From DMER64 sp964554535 (GTDB lineage Bacteria > Bacteroidota > Bacteroidia > Bacteroidales > UBA932): DNA of 62,574 nt. The DNA is taken from contig CAZKPB010000015.1 of assembly GCA_964554535.1 (NCBI GenBank), positions 1 through 62,574 on the forward strand. Reading direction: 5' to 3'. The notes beneath the pieces were generated by a model, which saw nothing but the letters and a program-made list of their open reading frames with translations, was not told where the DNA came from and did no database searches. Positions 8,003 through 16,075 of this stretch are shown one piece after another. Each line of letters starts with the position of its first letter. Position 1 is the stretch's first letter. The position numbers were made by a program, and so were the translations under genes.

Positions 8003-9817
8003 ATGCAAGAAATTAGAAACATAGCCATCATTGCGCACGTGGACCACGGAAAGACCACATTGGTTGACCGTATGATTTATCAGGCAATGCTACGTCGCGA
8101 CAATGAAAAATTGGGCGAATTGATTCTAGACAGCAATGATCTGGAACGGGAGAGAGGTATAACCATTCTGTCAAAAAACGTATCCATTCCCTACAAAAAC
8201 ACTAAAATTAACATTATAGACACTCCGGGTCACTCGGACTTCGGAGGAGAAGTGGAGCGGGTATTGAATATGGCCGACGGAGTGTTGCTGCTGGTGGACG
8301 CCTTTGAAGGCACCATGCCACAGACACGTTTTGTGCTGGAAAAAGCCATCAGGATGGGCAAAAAGCCTGTGGTGGTAATCAATAAGGTAGACAAACCCAA
8401 CTGCCGTCCCAACGAGGTGAACGATGACGTGTTTGAACTGATGTTCTCACTCAACGCCACTGAAGAACAACTTGATTTTAAAACCGTATACGGCAGTTCC
8501 AAACAGGGCTGGATGGCTGCCGACTGGCGTCAGCCGACTCAGGACATTTCATACCTGCTGGACGTGATTCTTTCCGAGATTCCTGCGGCCAAACAGTGTG
8601 ACGGTACGCCCCAGCTGTTGATTTCCTCTCTGGAATACTCGCCCTATGTAGGACGTATAGCCATTGGCAAACTTACCCGCGGTGAACTGCATCCGGGCAT
8701 GATGGTCTCGCTCTGCCGCAAGGAAGGCACCTTTGAAAAACAGAAAGTCAAAGACCTCATGGTTTTTGAAGGTTTGGGCAAGAAACACTCTGAAGAAGTC
8801 TTTTCCGGAGATATTTGCGCCGTGGTGGGCATTGAGCATTTTGACATTGGAGATACCATTGCCGATGCCGAGAACCCCGAAGCCCTTCCTCCCATTTCCG
8901 TGGACGAACCCACTATGAGCATGCTCTTTACCATCAACGATTCACCGTTCTTTGGAAAAGAAGGGAAGTATTTTTCATCCAAACACTTGAAAGAACGTCT
9001 GGACAAGGAACTGGAAAAAAACCTGGCTCTGAAGGTGAAACCCGGCATGAGCGCCGACTCTTTTGTAGTGTACGGCCGAGGCGTACTGCATTTGTCCATT
9101 CTTATTGAGACTATGCGTCGCGAGGGATTTGAATTACAGGTGGGCCAACCCAAGGTATTGGATAAGAACATCAACGGCGTACGTTGCGAACCTGTGGAAA
9201 ATTTGACCATTGACCTTCCCGAGGAAATGGTGGGCAAAGCCATTGAAATGGCCACCCGTCGCAAGGCCGTGTTGTTGCATATGGAAAATCGCGGCGAGCG
9301 CACCCATCTTGATTTTGACATTCCTTCCCGCGGCCTGATAGGCTTCCGCAGCAATTTGATGACCGCCACTCAGGGAGAAGCCGTGGTGGCTTCCCGTCTG
9401 AAAGGCTACGAACCGTTCCGCGGTGAAATAGAACGCCGCAACAGCGGGTCGCTGGTGGCCATGGAAACCGGTATGGCGGTGGCTTATGCTTTGGATAAAC
9501 TGCAGGACAAGGGGAAATTCTTTGTGGTTCCCGGTGAACAAGTATATGCCGGTCAGGTGGTGGGGGCACACACCCGTGCCGAAGACCTTACCATTAACGT
9601 CTGCAAAACCAAGAAACTGACCAACGTGCGTGCTTCCGGTACCGATGAAAAAGCCATGCTGGCTCCTCCGGTGGTATTCTCTCTGGAAGAAGCCCTGGAA
9701 TACATTCAGGTTGATGAACTGGTGGAAGTTACTCCCAAATCTATACGTCTGCGCAAAGTGTATCTTGACGAAATTGAGCGTAAGCGCAAAGGTGCTGCAC
9801 TGGCAGCTAAAGGATAA
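8003..9817 (+). CDS. typA: Ribosome-associated GTPase TypA/BipA
   Basis: 604 aa. Translational GTPase of the EF-G-like superfamily that acts in ribosome assembly and stress adaptation. G1 is AHVDHGKTT (11-19), G3 is DTPGHSDF (73-80), G4 is NKVD (127-130). The EF-Tu-like domain 2, EF-G-like domains and the TypA-specific C-terminal domain (SRGLIGFRSNLMTATQGEA; KKLTNVRASGTDEK) follow in order. Full length. Its stop overlaps the ATG of the hydrolase gene by one base (TAATG), suggesting translational coupling. It has its own strong promoter. Confidence 0.97.
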   Translation: MQEIRNIAIIAHVDHGKTTLVDRMIYQAMLRRDNEKLGELILDSNDLERERGITILSKNVSIPYKNTKINIIDTPGHSDFGGEVERVLNMADGVLLLVDAFEGTMPQTRFVLEKAIRMGKKPVVVINKVDKPNCRPNEVNDDVFELMFSLNATEEQLDFKTVYGSSKQGWMAADWRQPTQDISYLLDVILSEIPAAKQCDGTPQLLISSLEYSPYVGRIAIGKLTRGELHPGMMVSLCRKEGTFEKQKVKDLMVFEGLGKKHSEEVFSGDICAVVGIEHFDIGDTIADAENPEALPPISVDEPTMSMLFTINDSPFFGKEGKYFSSKHLKERLDKELEKNLALKVKPGMSADSFVVYGRGVLHLSILIETMRREGFELQVGQPKVLDKNINGVRCEPVENLTIDLPEEMVGKAIEMATRRKAVLLHMENRGERTHLDFDIPSRGLIGFRSNLMTATQGEAVVASRLKGYEPFRGEIERRNSGSLVAMETGMAVAYALDKLQDKGKFFVVPGEQVYAGQVVGAHTRAEDLTINVCKTKKLTNVRASGTDEKAMLAPPVVFSLEEALEYIQVDELVEVTPKSIRLRKVYLDEIERKRKGAALAAKG

Positions 9818-10605
9818 TGTTGCATTACAGAACCAGGACGTTGACGGCTAATTTCCGCTGGCTTGTGTTTTTACACGGCGTGGGGGGTGATTCCAAAATT
9901 TGGCACCGTCAACTCAGGGAATTTTCCAAATATTACAACCTGTTATTCATAGATTTGCGGGGTCACGGCGAGTCTGAGGAAGTGTTGGTGGACCGTGGCT
10001 ACCGTAAATATACATTGGAAGAAATCACCCGCGAGGTAATGGAGGTGCTGGAGCATCTGCACATTACCCGCGCGGGCTTTATCGGCGTATCACTGGGTAC
10101 CATTGTGGCACGCGCCCTTGCCGAAATGAAACCCTCAATGGTACAGTGTATGGTGTTGGCCGGAGCCGTGGTCAAATTCAATACCCGCTCCAAATTTCTC
10201 ATCTGGGTGGCGCAGCGCAGCAAGAACCTTATTCCCTATAAGCTGTTATACAAAATGTATGCGCATATTCTGATGCCCAAAAAAGAGCAGCGTCACAGCC
10301 GCAGTATGTTTATCACCTCGTCTCGTCGCCTTACCCGGGATGGTTTTTTGAGTTGGATGACCATTACAACCGGCCTGAGTATGGCCTTGTCCTATTTCTG
10401 GGAAACCGAGCTGCCTATCCCTACACTCTATGTGATGGGTGAGCACGACTATATTTTTCTATCGCAGGTGCGCAAACTGCTGAAAACCCAAAACCGTTAT
10501 TCCCGGCTGGAGGTTATTCCACGTGCTGGCCACATTTGCAACTTGGACGAATGGAAAGTGTTTAATCCATTGACATTGAGGTTCTTGGAAAATAATTGCG
10601 CTTGA
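9817..10605 (+). CDS. Alpha/beta-fold hydrolase
   Basis: 262 aa. Likely carboxylesterase-like enzyme of unknown substrate. The oxyanion region HGVGG (20-24), nucleophile elbow GVSLG with Ser92, acid Asp211 (MGEHDYIF) and base His239 (RAGHICNL) form a complete triad. No signal peptide is seen, so it is probably cytoplasmic. It begins at the one-base overlap with typA, so the two are co-expressed. The helical cap is rich in Arg and Lys. The fold is secure, the function unassigned. Confidence 0.85.
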   Translation: MLHYRTRTLTANFRWLVFLHGVGGDSKIWHRQLREFSKYYNLLFIDLRGHGESEEVLVDRGYRKYTLEEITREVMEVLEHLHITRAGFIGVSLGTIVARALAEMKPSMVQCMVLAGAVVKFNTRSKFLIWVAQRSKNLIPYKLLYKMYAHILMPKKEQRHSRSMFITSSRRLTRDGFLSWMTITTGLSMALSYFWETELPIPTLYVMGEHDYIFLSQVRKLLKTQNRYSRLEVIPRAGHICNLDEWKVFNPLTLRFLENNCA

Positions 10606-10710
10606 CGCCAAATAGTTTGATTTGCAGTAACAACCAATGTGTTTTTTACGCACATTTGTGGCGTTAAACATTCTTATATATTGAAGTAAAAATTCATATT
10701 CAACTTACTG

Positions 10711-10728
10711 AGGTAAAGTTCTTTACCT
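10711..10728. promoter_or_regulatory. Perfect 18-bp inverted repeat before the ATP-grasp operon
   Basis: aggtaaag and its exact complement ctttacct are separated by two bases, ending 7 bp before the ATG at 10736. It could be an operator or a small mRNA hairpin at the translation start. A loose -7-like TACCTTGA overlaps its right arm (10725-10732), but no matching -33 box is visible. Confidence 0.5.
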
Positions 10729-10735
10729 TGAAATC

Positions 10736-11794
10736 ATGCACATAGGAATAACATTCAATCTCAAGAGCTACTATGTGGCTCAAGGTTACTCGGCAGAACA
10801 AGTTGCCGAATTTGATTGCGAAGAGACTATCGACTCTATTGAGCGCGTGCTCCTTAACGAGGGGCACACAGTAGAACGGATTGGTTGTCTTGAACAATTG
10901 ATGAAACGTCTTTTGGACGGTGAACGCTGGGATCTGGTGTTCAACATAGCGGAAGGACTCAACGGCATTGGCCGCGAAGCTCAGATTCCGGCCTTGCTGG
11001 ATGCCTATAAAATTCCGTACACTTTCTCTCCCACAGAAATTCTGGCTACCGCTTTGGATAAAGGAATTACCAACGCCATCATGCGCACTTACCGCGTCAA
11101 GACGGCCGATTTTCACGTGGTCCGAAAGCGTGCCGATGTGAAGAAAGTACACATTCCTTTTCCCTTGTTTGTAAAGCCCGTAGCGGAGGGCACAAGCAAG
11201 GGAATTTCTTATCTATCCCGCGTGGAAACGGAAGAAGACCTGCAGGAACGCTGTAACTACATTCTGGATACTTTCCACCAGCCGGCGCTGGTAGAAGAGT
11301 TCCTCAGCGGCCGCGAATTCACGGTCGGCATCATCGGCACCGGAGACGATGCCCGTGTATTGGGGGTAATGGAAATCACCATGACCGAATCGGCCGACCA
11401 GCATGCCTATACCTACGACAACAAACAACAGTACGAGGACCGTATGCGTTACACCCTGGTGGACGAGCCCGAGGTGGCCCGTCTGGCCCTCAAAGCCTGG
11501 CGTGCCATTCATTGCCGCGATGCCGGCCGGGTGGACGTCCGCATGAATGCGGAAGGTGAGCCTTGCTTTCTGGAAGTGAACCCTCTTGCCGGACTCAATC
11601 CGTCCTACTCGGACCTGTGTATTATGTGCCGCCATCTGGGCTTTCCCTACGAGGAACTGATCGGACACATTGTGGCCGAGGCTTGTGAGCGCATGAACCC
11701 CGCCGCAAACCAAAACGCCGTGCACCTGCACGCTACCCGTAACGTTAATGCCGCCCGCCATGAGAATTGCTATTTTAAAAGACCACTTGTCTGA
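10736..11794 (+). CDS. D-Ala-D-Ala-ligase-like ATP-grasp protein 1
   Basis: 352 aa. ATP-grasp carboxylate-amine ligase resembling D-alanine-D-alanine ligase. Visible: an N-terminal pre-ATP domain (VFNIAEGLNGIGREAQIPALL), the ATP-binding core (FVKPVAEGTSKGIS, VEEFLSGREFTVGI) and the metal-binding end (RVDVRMN, CFLEVNPLAGLNPSYSDL). It sits with a second ATP-grasp protein and a GNAT enzyme and not with mur or fts genes, so it is probably not the cell-wall Ddl. The last 30 residues are an unusual Asn/His/Ala-rich tail overlapping the next gene. Expected chemistry is ATP-dependent peptide-bond formation between small amino acids; substrates cannot be read from sequence. Confidence 0.85.
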   Translation: MHIGITFNLKSYYVAQGYSAEQVAEFDCEETIDSIERVLLNEGHTVERIGCLEQLMKRLLDGERWDLVFNIAEGLNGIGREAQIPALLDAYKIPYTFSPTEILATALDKGITNAIMRTYRVKTADFHVVRKRADVKKVHIPFPLFVKPVAEGTSKGISYLSRVETEEDLQERCNYILDTFHQPALVEEFLSGREFTVGIIGTGDDARVLGVMEITMTESADQHAYTYDNKQQYEDRMRYTLVDEPEVARLALKAWRAIHCRDAGRVDVRMNAEGEPCFLEVNPLAGLNPSYSDLCIMCRHLGFPYEELIGHIVAEACERMNPAANQNAVHLHATRNVNAARHENCYFKRPLV

Positions 11795-12710
11795 CACCAC
11801 CTCGGCCGACGCCAAAGACAATGCGTTGGAGGCGCAGTACGTGGCCGCTCATCTGGAGCCTCGCCATACCGTCTGTCAGATTGAATTTGTTCCCGACCTG
11901 GAACGGGTGACGGCCGATTTACGGGAATTTGCCCCCGATGTGGTATTTAATCTGGTGGAATCGGTGTGTGACCGCGGCGCGCTTTCCGTGGTGGCGGTCC
12001 ATCTGCTGGAAGCTCTCAAGTATCATTATACCGGTTGCCGCGTCTATTCGCAGGTGGTGACCGCAGACAAGCTACTTACCAAACAGGTGCTGGAGGACAA
12101 GCACATTGCCACTCCGGCCGGTGACGGAACTACCGCCTCGGATTTTGTGCCCGGGACCGAGTATATTCTCAAGGCACAGACCGAACACGCTTCCATTGGG
12201 TTGGACGACTCTTGCATTGCCCGTTACGACTCGTATTGGGCCTTACAAAGGGCGCTGGCCATTAAGAGAAGTGAAACCGGCCTGGACTGGATGGCCGAGC
12301 AATACATTGAGGGGCGTGAATTCAGTTGCGCCTTTCTGGGTGCCGAGGTGCTGCCTCCCATGGAAAGCCGTTTTGATGACGCTTTTGAAGGCCACAAGAT
12401 TATTACCTATCAGACCAAATGGGAAGAAAATTCGTTGGCCTACGGTCAGCGGGTCCGCTGTTTTGACATAGAAGAGCCGGTGGTGCAACAGTTGAAGAAA
12501 CTGACCGCCACGTGTTGCACGGCGTTGTCTATGGACAACGGCTACGCGCGCATTGACTTCAGAATGGACGGTGCCGGAAAACTGTATGTGATTGACATTA
12601 ATACAAATCCTTGTGTGTCGGATGATTCCAGCTTTCTGGAGATGGCCCGGCAACAAGGATATACCATGGAATACGTATTTGAAAAAATTGTGGAATATGC
12701 TATGCTTTAG
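11760..12710 (+). CDS. D-Ala-D-Ala-ligase-like ATP-grasp protein 2
   Basis: 316 aa from the ATG at 11760 (MRIAILKD), overlapping gene 1 by 35 bp; an in-frame ATG at 11748 is possible but less Ddl-like. Same superfamily as its neighbour but strongly diverged. It keeps DVVFNLVES in the N-terminal domain, YILKAQTEHASIG where Ddl has its nucleotide-binding glycine-rich loop, EQYIEGREFSCAFL and the terminal metal-binding segment ARIDFRMDG...VIDINTNPC. The tight overlaps on both sides indicate co-translation. It may ligate a second residue or work as a heteromeric partner. Confidence 0.83.
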   Translation: MRIAILKDHLSDTTSADAKDNALEAQYVAAHLEPRHTVCQIEFVPDLERVTADLREFAPDVVFNLVESVCDRGALSVVAVHLLEALKYHYTGCRVYSQVVTADKLLTKQVLEDKHIATPAGDGTTASDFVPGTEYILKAQTEHASIGLDDSCIARYDSYWALQRALAIKRSETGLDWMAEQYIEGREFSCAFLGAEVLPPMESRFDDAFEGHKIITYQTKWEENSLAYGQRVRCFDIEEPVVQQLKKLTATCCTALSMDNGYARIDFRMDGAGKLYVIDINTNPCVSDDSSFLEMARQQGYTMEYVFEKIVEYAML

Positions 12711-13197
12711 AACAACTCCCGTGCCTGCAGACAGGGAGCATGTTGCCCGGATGTTGCATGCCACCGGTTTTTTTGAGGCCGCTCCCGATGAAGTGGACGT
12801 GGCCGTGGAACAGATAGAAAAGACGCTCCGTCTGGGGTCGGAGGCGGTGGATTACCGGTTCTTTTTTGCGTGTGAACAGGACCAGTTGAGGGGGTACGTG
12901 TGCTACGTTAAGGCGGCTTGTACGCTCACCACCTATGAAATCTACTGGTTGTGCGTGGATCCGTTGTACCAGCACGCCGGTTTAGGCAAACAACTGGTGG
13001 AAAAGGTGATGGAGGCCATGCAGCGGGAGGGCGGATGTAAGTTGGTGGTGCAGACGGCCGGCAGGGAAAAATACGCACCCACCCAGCGGTTTTACCTTTC
13101 CTGCGGTTTTGTGGAAGAGGCGCGCATCAAAGATTATTACGCCCCGGGGGACGACACCTTATTTTACACCCTTACTACTGCGTTGACTACCAAATAG
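12697..13197 (+). CDS. GNAT-family N-acetyltransferase
   Basis: 166 aa from the ATG at 12697, overlapping the preceding ligase by 14 bp. The acetyl-CoA-binding region is visible as WLCVDPLYQHAGLGKQLVEKVM (a Q/RxxGxG/A-like loop), followed by QRFYLSCGFVEEARIKDYY, typical of the C-terminal GNAT strand and helix. Third gene of the operon, so it may acetylate the amine of the ligase product. Its 3' end overlaps the convergent pssA gene by 34 bp. Confidence 0.85.
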   Translation: MLCFRTTPVPADREHVARMLHATGFFEAAPDEVDVAVEQIEKTLRLGSEAVDYRFFFACEQDQLRGYVCYVKAACTLTTYEIYWLCVDPLYQHAGLGKQLVEKVMEAMQREGGCKLVVQTAGREKYAPTQRFYLSCGFVEEARIKDYYAPGDDTLFYTLTTALTTK

Positions 13198-13865
13198 GTG
13201 CACATACAAAGTAACAGCAGCAGGCTCCAGTGCCAGTGCAGGCACAGGGCGGCAACACATAACGCAATTACACAGACAGCAAAGAAGATGCGCTGTCTGT
13301 TTTCTTTATAGGTGAACGACTTGATTTTAAGGGAAAACATGGGCAGTTCACTAATCAGCAGCATGGACAGCACCAGGGTGACGCAGGGTATCATCCAGGG
13401 GGTGGTCATCAGGTAATGCCACGATTCCGACTGATTGCTGTAGAGCACCATCCCGGCAATCAGCAAGGCATTGGCCGGCGTGGCCAGCCCAATGAACCCG
13501 GTGGCCTGCCGCGAGTCCAGATTAAATTTAGCCAGTCTTACGGCCGAGAATACCGCCACCAGAAACGGCACAAAGGCAAACCAGGGCCTCGGGGCCGCCG
13601 GTGCGTAGACGATGTACAGCATAGTGGCCGGCACCATTCCAAAGCTTACCAGGTCAGCAAGGGAGTCCAACTCTTTTCCCAACGGCGAATAGGCTTTGAG
13701 CAGGCGGGCGCTGAAGCCGTCCAGAAAATCAAATACGGCACTGCAAACCATACAGATAAAGGCGGCGGTCAGCTGTCCGTTAAAGGCAAAGGTAAGACCC
13801 ACCGCTCCGGAAAACAGATTGGCGCTTGTGATGGTATTTGGAATGTGACGTATTATGCGTTTCAT
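13164..13865 (-). CDS. pssA: CDP-diacylglycerol-serine O-phosphatidyltransferase
   Basis: 233 aa. Integral membrane CDP-alcohol phosphatidyltransferase making phosphatidylserine, the precursor of phosphatidylethanolamine. The family motif D-G-x2-A-R-x8-G-x3-D-x3-D is visible in DFLDGFSARLLK followed by SPLGKELDSLADL. The start MKRIIRHIPNTITSANLFSG is characteristic of Gram-negative/Bacteroidota PssA, and about six to eight hydrophobic segments follow. It converges on the GNAT gene with a 34-bp overlap of coding ends. Confidence 0.93.
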   Translation of the reverse strand: MKRIIRHIPNTITSANLFSGAVGLTFAFNGQLTAAFICMVCSAVFDFLDGFSARLLKAYSPLGKELDSLADLVSFGMVPATMLYIVYAPAAPRPWFAFVPFLVAVFSAVRLAKFNLDSRQATGFIGLATPANALLIAGMVLYSNQSESWHYLMTTPWMIPCVTLVLSMLLISELPMFSLKIKSFTYKENRQRIFFAVCVIALCVAALCLHWHWSLLLLLCMCTYLVVNAVVRV

Positions 13866-13896
13866 ATAGTTATTGACTGCAATTTTTTGTTCCGCC

Positions 13897-13904
13897 CAAA
13901 GATA
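13897..13904 (-). promoter_or_regulatory. Possible -7 box for pssA
   Basis: The minus strand reads TATCTTTG 31 bp before the pssA start. No TTTG sits at the expected 19-20 bp upstream, so this is a half-supported promoter in the divergent pssA/nitroreductase gap. Confidence 0.35.
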
Positions 13905-13962
13905 CTTAAACTTTGTGTGTTATCTTTACAGACAAAATAAATAAACCTATTAATCAATTTGT

Positions 13963-14598
13963 ATGATGAAAAAGTTCTTTGTTATGGCTGCCATGCTCTG
14001 CCTGTTGAGCAGTTGCTACAACGATGCGCCGCAGCAGACGGCCCCGGCACAGTCTTCTACCATCAGCGACATAATGGCTCGTCGCAGTATCCGTGCCTAT
14101 AAGGATACCCCGGTGGAAAAAGAAAAAATGGATCAAATTGCCTTATGCGGTATCAATGCCGCCAACGGTATGAACGCCCAGAACTGGGCCGTGCGTCTGA
14201 CAAGCAGTCCGGAATTCATTAACGGCATTACGGCCTTGTATGTGGAAGATATGAAAAAGGACCCACGGGGGGCGCAAATGGTGCAGGAACCGGGTTTCAA
14301 AAACATGTTCCGCAATGCGCCCACCGTGGCCTTTATTGCCACCAAAAACGGGGAGTCGTTGATTGACTGCGGCCTGTTGGCCGGCAATATGTTGCTTGCC
14401 GCGCAGTCTATGGGGATTGGCTCGGTCTGCCTGGGAGGTCCCGTGGGCTTTCTCAATGGCCCGCTGGCAACCGATTACCTTGCCCGCCTGGATATTCCGG
14501 ATGGTTACAAAATTGTACTGGCCATAGGTTTCGGCTATCCGGACGAGTCTCCCGAGGCCAAACCGCGGGACGCGTCTAAGATCCGCTGGGTGGAGTAG
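13963..14598 (+). CDS. Nitroreductase-family lipoprotein
   Basis: 211 aa; the ATG at 13966 is an equally possible start. FMN-dependent NAD(P)H oxidoreductase fold of the nitroreductase superfamily. Lipoprotein signal with lipobox ending LLSSC (Cys19). The mature protein opens with IMARRSIRAYKDTPV, the Arg-rich flavin-phosphate motif, and later has GLLAGNMLLAAQSMGIGSVCLGG, the second FMN-contact region. Membrane-anchored nitroreductases occur widely in Bacteroidota; electron donor and substrate are unknown. Its 3' end overlaps the convergent winged-helix gene by 23 bp. Confidence 0.87.
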   Translation: MMKKFFVMAAMLCLLSSCYNDAPQQTAPAQSSTISDIMARRSIRAYKDTPVEKEKMDQIALCGINAANGMNAQNWAVRLTSSPEFINGITALYVEDMKKDPRGAQMVQEPGFKNMFRNAPTVAFIATKNGESLIDCGLLAGNMLLAAQSMGIGSVCLGGPVGFLNGPLATDYLARLDIPDGYKIVLAIGFGYPDESPEAKPRDASKIRWVE

Positions 14599-14878
14599 GT
14601 TCAAAGTAACTTTTGAGCGCTTCCACGTGTTTACGGAACGCCTCTGTACCCTCTGCTGTTATGTGGGCGGTGGTACAGGGCCGTTTTCCTTTAAAGGTTT
14701 TTTCCAGGGCCAGGTAGCCCGCGGCCGAGAGCTTGTCCAACTGTGCCCCCAGGTTACCGGGGGTGGAGCGGGTCTCTTTCTGAAGGTAGGTGAATTCCGC
14801 CTCTTCTACGCCAATGAGGATGGACATTACGGCCAGCCTCAGTTCTGACATCAGCAGCGGGTCTAGTTCTTGTCGCAT
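14576..14878 (-). CDS. Winged-helix transcriptional regulator (HTH_34-like)
   Basis: 100 aa from the ATG at 14878; the longer upstream reading is not protein-like because it reads out of frame through the membrane-protein gene. A single winged helix: SELRLAVMSILIG, then FTYLQKETRSTPGNLGAQLDKLSAAGYLALEKTF as the recognition helix and wing, and TAHITAEGTEAFRKHVEAL as the closing helix. This matches the short MarR/PadR-like regulators that pair with small multi-TM proteins in Bacteroidota. It overlaps the upstream membrane gene by 16 bp and probably autoregulates that operon. Confidence 0.87.
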   Translation of the reverse strand: MRQELDPLLMSELRLAVMSILIGVEEAEFTYLQKETRSTPGNLGAQLDKLSAAGYLALEKTFKGKRPCTTAHITAEGTEAFRKHVEALKSYFEPTPPSGS

Positions 14879-15462
14879 TGTTTTCTGGCTTTGCAGTTGA
14901 GTATGTGTCCGGGTATGATGCAGTTGACTATGAAGGCAATGGCAAAAATGGCCAGGGAGTAGTAGAGACTCTGACGTACAAAGAGCAGGGTCATAGCCAG
15001 CAGGAGGGAGATAATGCCGCCAAGGAACATGGCGTTGAATTTGACGACTCGTCCGGTGAAGGCCAGGGCGGTTCCCACCAGTATCAGTTCTATGGTCAGG
15101 ATGGGTACGGGGTATTTTGACAGGAAGGTGGCTACGGCAAACAGGATGCAGGCTGCGCTTACTATCATCCATATGGAGCTGATGACTTTATCTATGTAAG
15201 TGCGTATGCTTTTGGGTTGTTTTTTATTGAAGAAAAGTATGAAGGGCAGTCCAATGACGGGAATGGCAAACCAGAGGTTATGCCAGTCGTTGCTTCCGGT
15301 AAAGTAGATGCCGCATCCAACGGCCAGGGTTACGGCTAAGGTGACATATCCCCATACCAGCATGGGAAGTCCGTCGCCTTTTTGAAGTTTGTTTTGGGTG
15401 TTTTGAATCATCTTTGCAATCAAATCCAGACTTTCTTTTTCGGTTAATGTTTTGTCTTCCAT
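14863..15462 (-). CDS. Multi-pass membrane protein paired with the regulator
   Basis: 199 aa. A soluble N-terminal helix (EKESLDLIAKMIQNTQNKLQ) is followed by about six transmembrane segments, for example LPMLVWGYVTLAVTLAVG, LWFAIPVIGLPFILFF and IISLLLAMTLLF. The C-terminus is Cys- and Lys-rich. First gene of a leftward two-gene operon with the winged-helix protein. Function unknown; the arrangement suggests a membrane signal or a stress response. Confidence 0.82.
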   Translation of the reverse strand: MEDKTLTEKESLDLIAKMIQNTQNKLQKGDGLPMLVWGYVTLAVTLAVGCGIYFTGSNDWHNLWFAIPVIGLPFILFFNKKQPKSIRTYIDKVISSIWMIVSAACILFAVATFLSKYPVPILTIELILVGTALAFTGRVVKFNAMFLGGIISLLLAMTLLFVRQSLYYSLAIFAIAFIVNCIIPGHILNCKARKQCDKN

Positions 15463-15506
15463 AATGTTAATTGTTATGCTTGTTAATTATTTATTTAGAT
15501 TTATTG

Positions 15507-15538
15507 CAAATATAGAGTATTCTATTTTATAGAGCAAA
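15507..15538 (-). promoter_or_regulatory. Promoter of the membrane protein/regulator operon
   Basis: On the minus strand TTTG (15535-15538), a 20-bp spacer and TATATTTG (15507-15514) form a consensus promoter, giving a 5' UTR of about 40 nt. The spacer contains a near-palindrome, atagagtattctat, and a second atagag copy, which would place a regulator between the two boxes. Confidence 0.75.
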
Positions 15539-15584
15539 TTTATTTTATTGTAGTGGCTACTAATTCCGCTTTTTATGCAGCTTT

Positions 15585-15866
15585 GCCCGCGCCGGCGGCA
15601 GCAGCCCACGCGCAGCATCGGCGGCAGGGGAGGTCGTTGTGAATTGTCATTCGCTGCGGGTTGGCGCTCGAACCGCTCCTTTTAGCCGGGTCCCCGCGTT
15701 GCGGTGCCCCGTCTAACGTCGGGTGTCGCGCCATTACGGGCGTCTGCACCGCCGCGTCAAAGTAAACTTTGCCACGCCGGTACAGCCATCCGTAACCCCC
15801 TTGCTCCATGACAATTCACACTCCCGCCGCCTTCAGCTGCGCGGGGGCTGCTGCTGCCTGCGCGGG
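15585..15866. repeat. 282-bp element with ~60-bp imperfect terminal inverted repeats
   Basis: The left arm 15585-15650 and right arm 15808-15866 are imperfect reverse complements. The outer 31 bp match at nearly all positions (cccgcgc..ggc.gcagcagccc) and the arms end inward at gtgaattgtcat/atgacaattcac. The 157-bp loop is GC-rich. The minus strand has a 78-codon open frame across it, probably incidental. It looks like a MITE-like or strongly structured dispersed element. I see no clear target-site duplication. Confidence 0.65.
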
Positions 15867-15883
15867 TAGGGCTCTTACACGGG

Positions 15884-16075
15884 GCGGGATGTAGTGAGGT
15901 TTTGGGATTTCAGGGTCACTACGTCCCCGGGAGAATCAGCAAAACTTGCAGATATGTGCGGGATGTAGTGAGGTTTTTGGTATTTAGGGTCACTACATCT
16001 CCCCGGACATCAATAGTACCGTGTTTATGGCGGGGATGTCGGCACAGTTTAGGTCTCTTGGGTGCCTACATCCCC
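15884..16075. repeat. Three related hairpins with ggatgta/tacatcc stems
   Basis: Hairpins at 15884-15931, 15958-16005 and 16032-16075. The first two are close copies (gcgggatgtagtga with tcactac.tc.cccg) starting 74 bp apart. The third starts another 74 bp on and has a 14-bp stem ggggatgt.ggcac with one mismatch. Stem conservation with loop divergence suggests selection on structure or a common mobile origin. Confidence 0.65.

Noticed and set aside
10736..11794. Housekeeping D-alanine-D-alanine ligase (ddl)
   Set aside because: No cell-wall genes are adjacent, it is in an overlapping trio with another ATP-grasp protein and a GNAT, and the tail is atypical. Called Ddl-like only.
15573..15809. 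A 78-codon minus-strand frame in the large inverted repeat
   Set aside because: It crosses the inverted-repeat arms, ends in low-complexity Ala/Gly and has no promoter or domain. The open frame follows from GC-rich sequence. I kept the DNA element instead.
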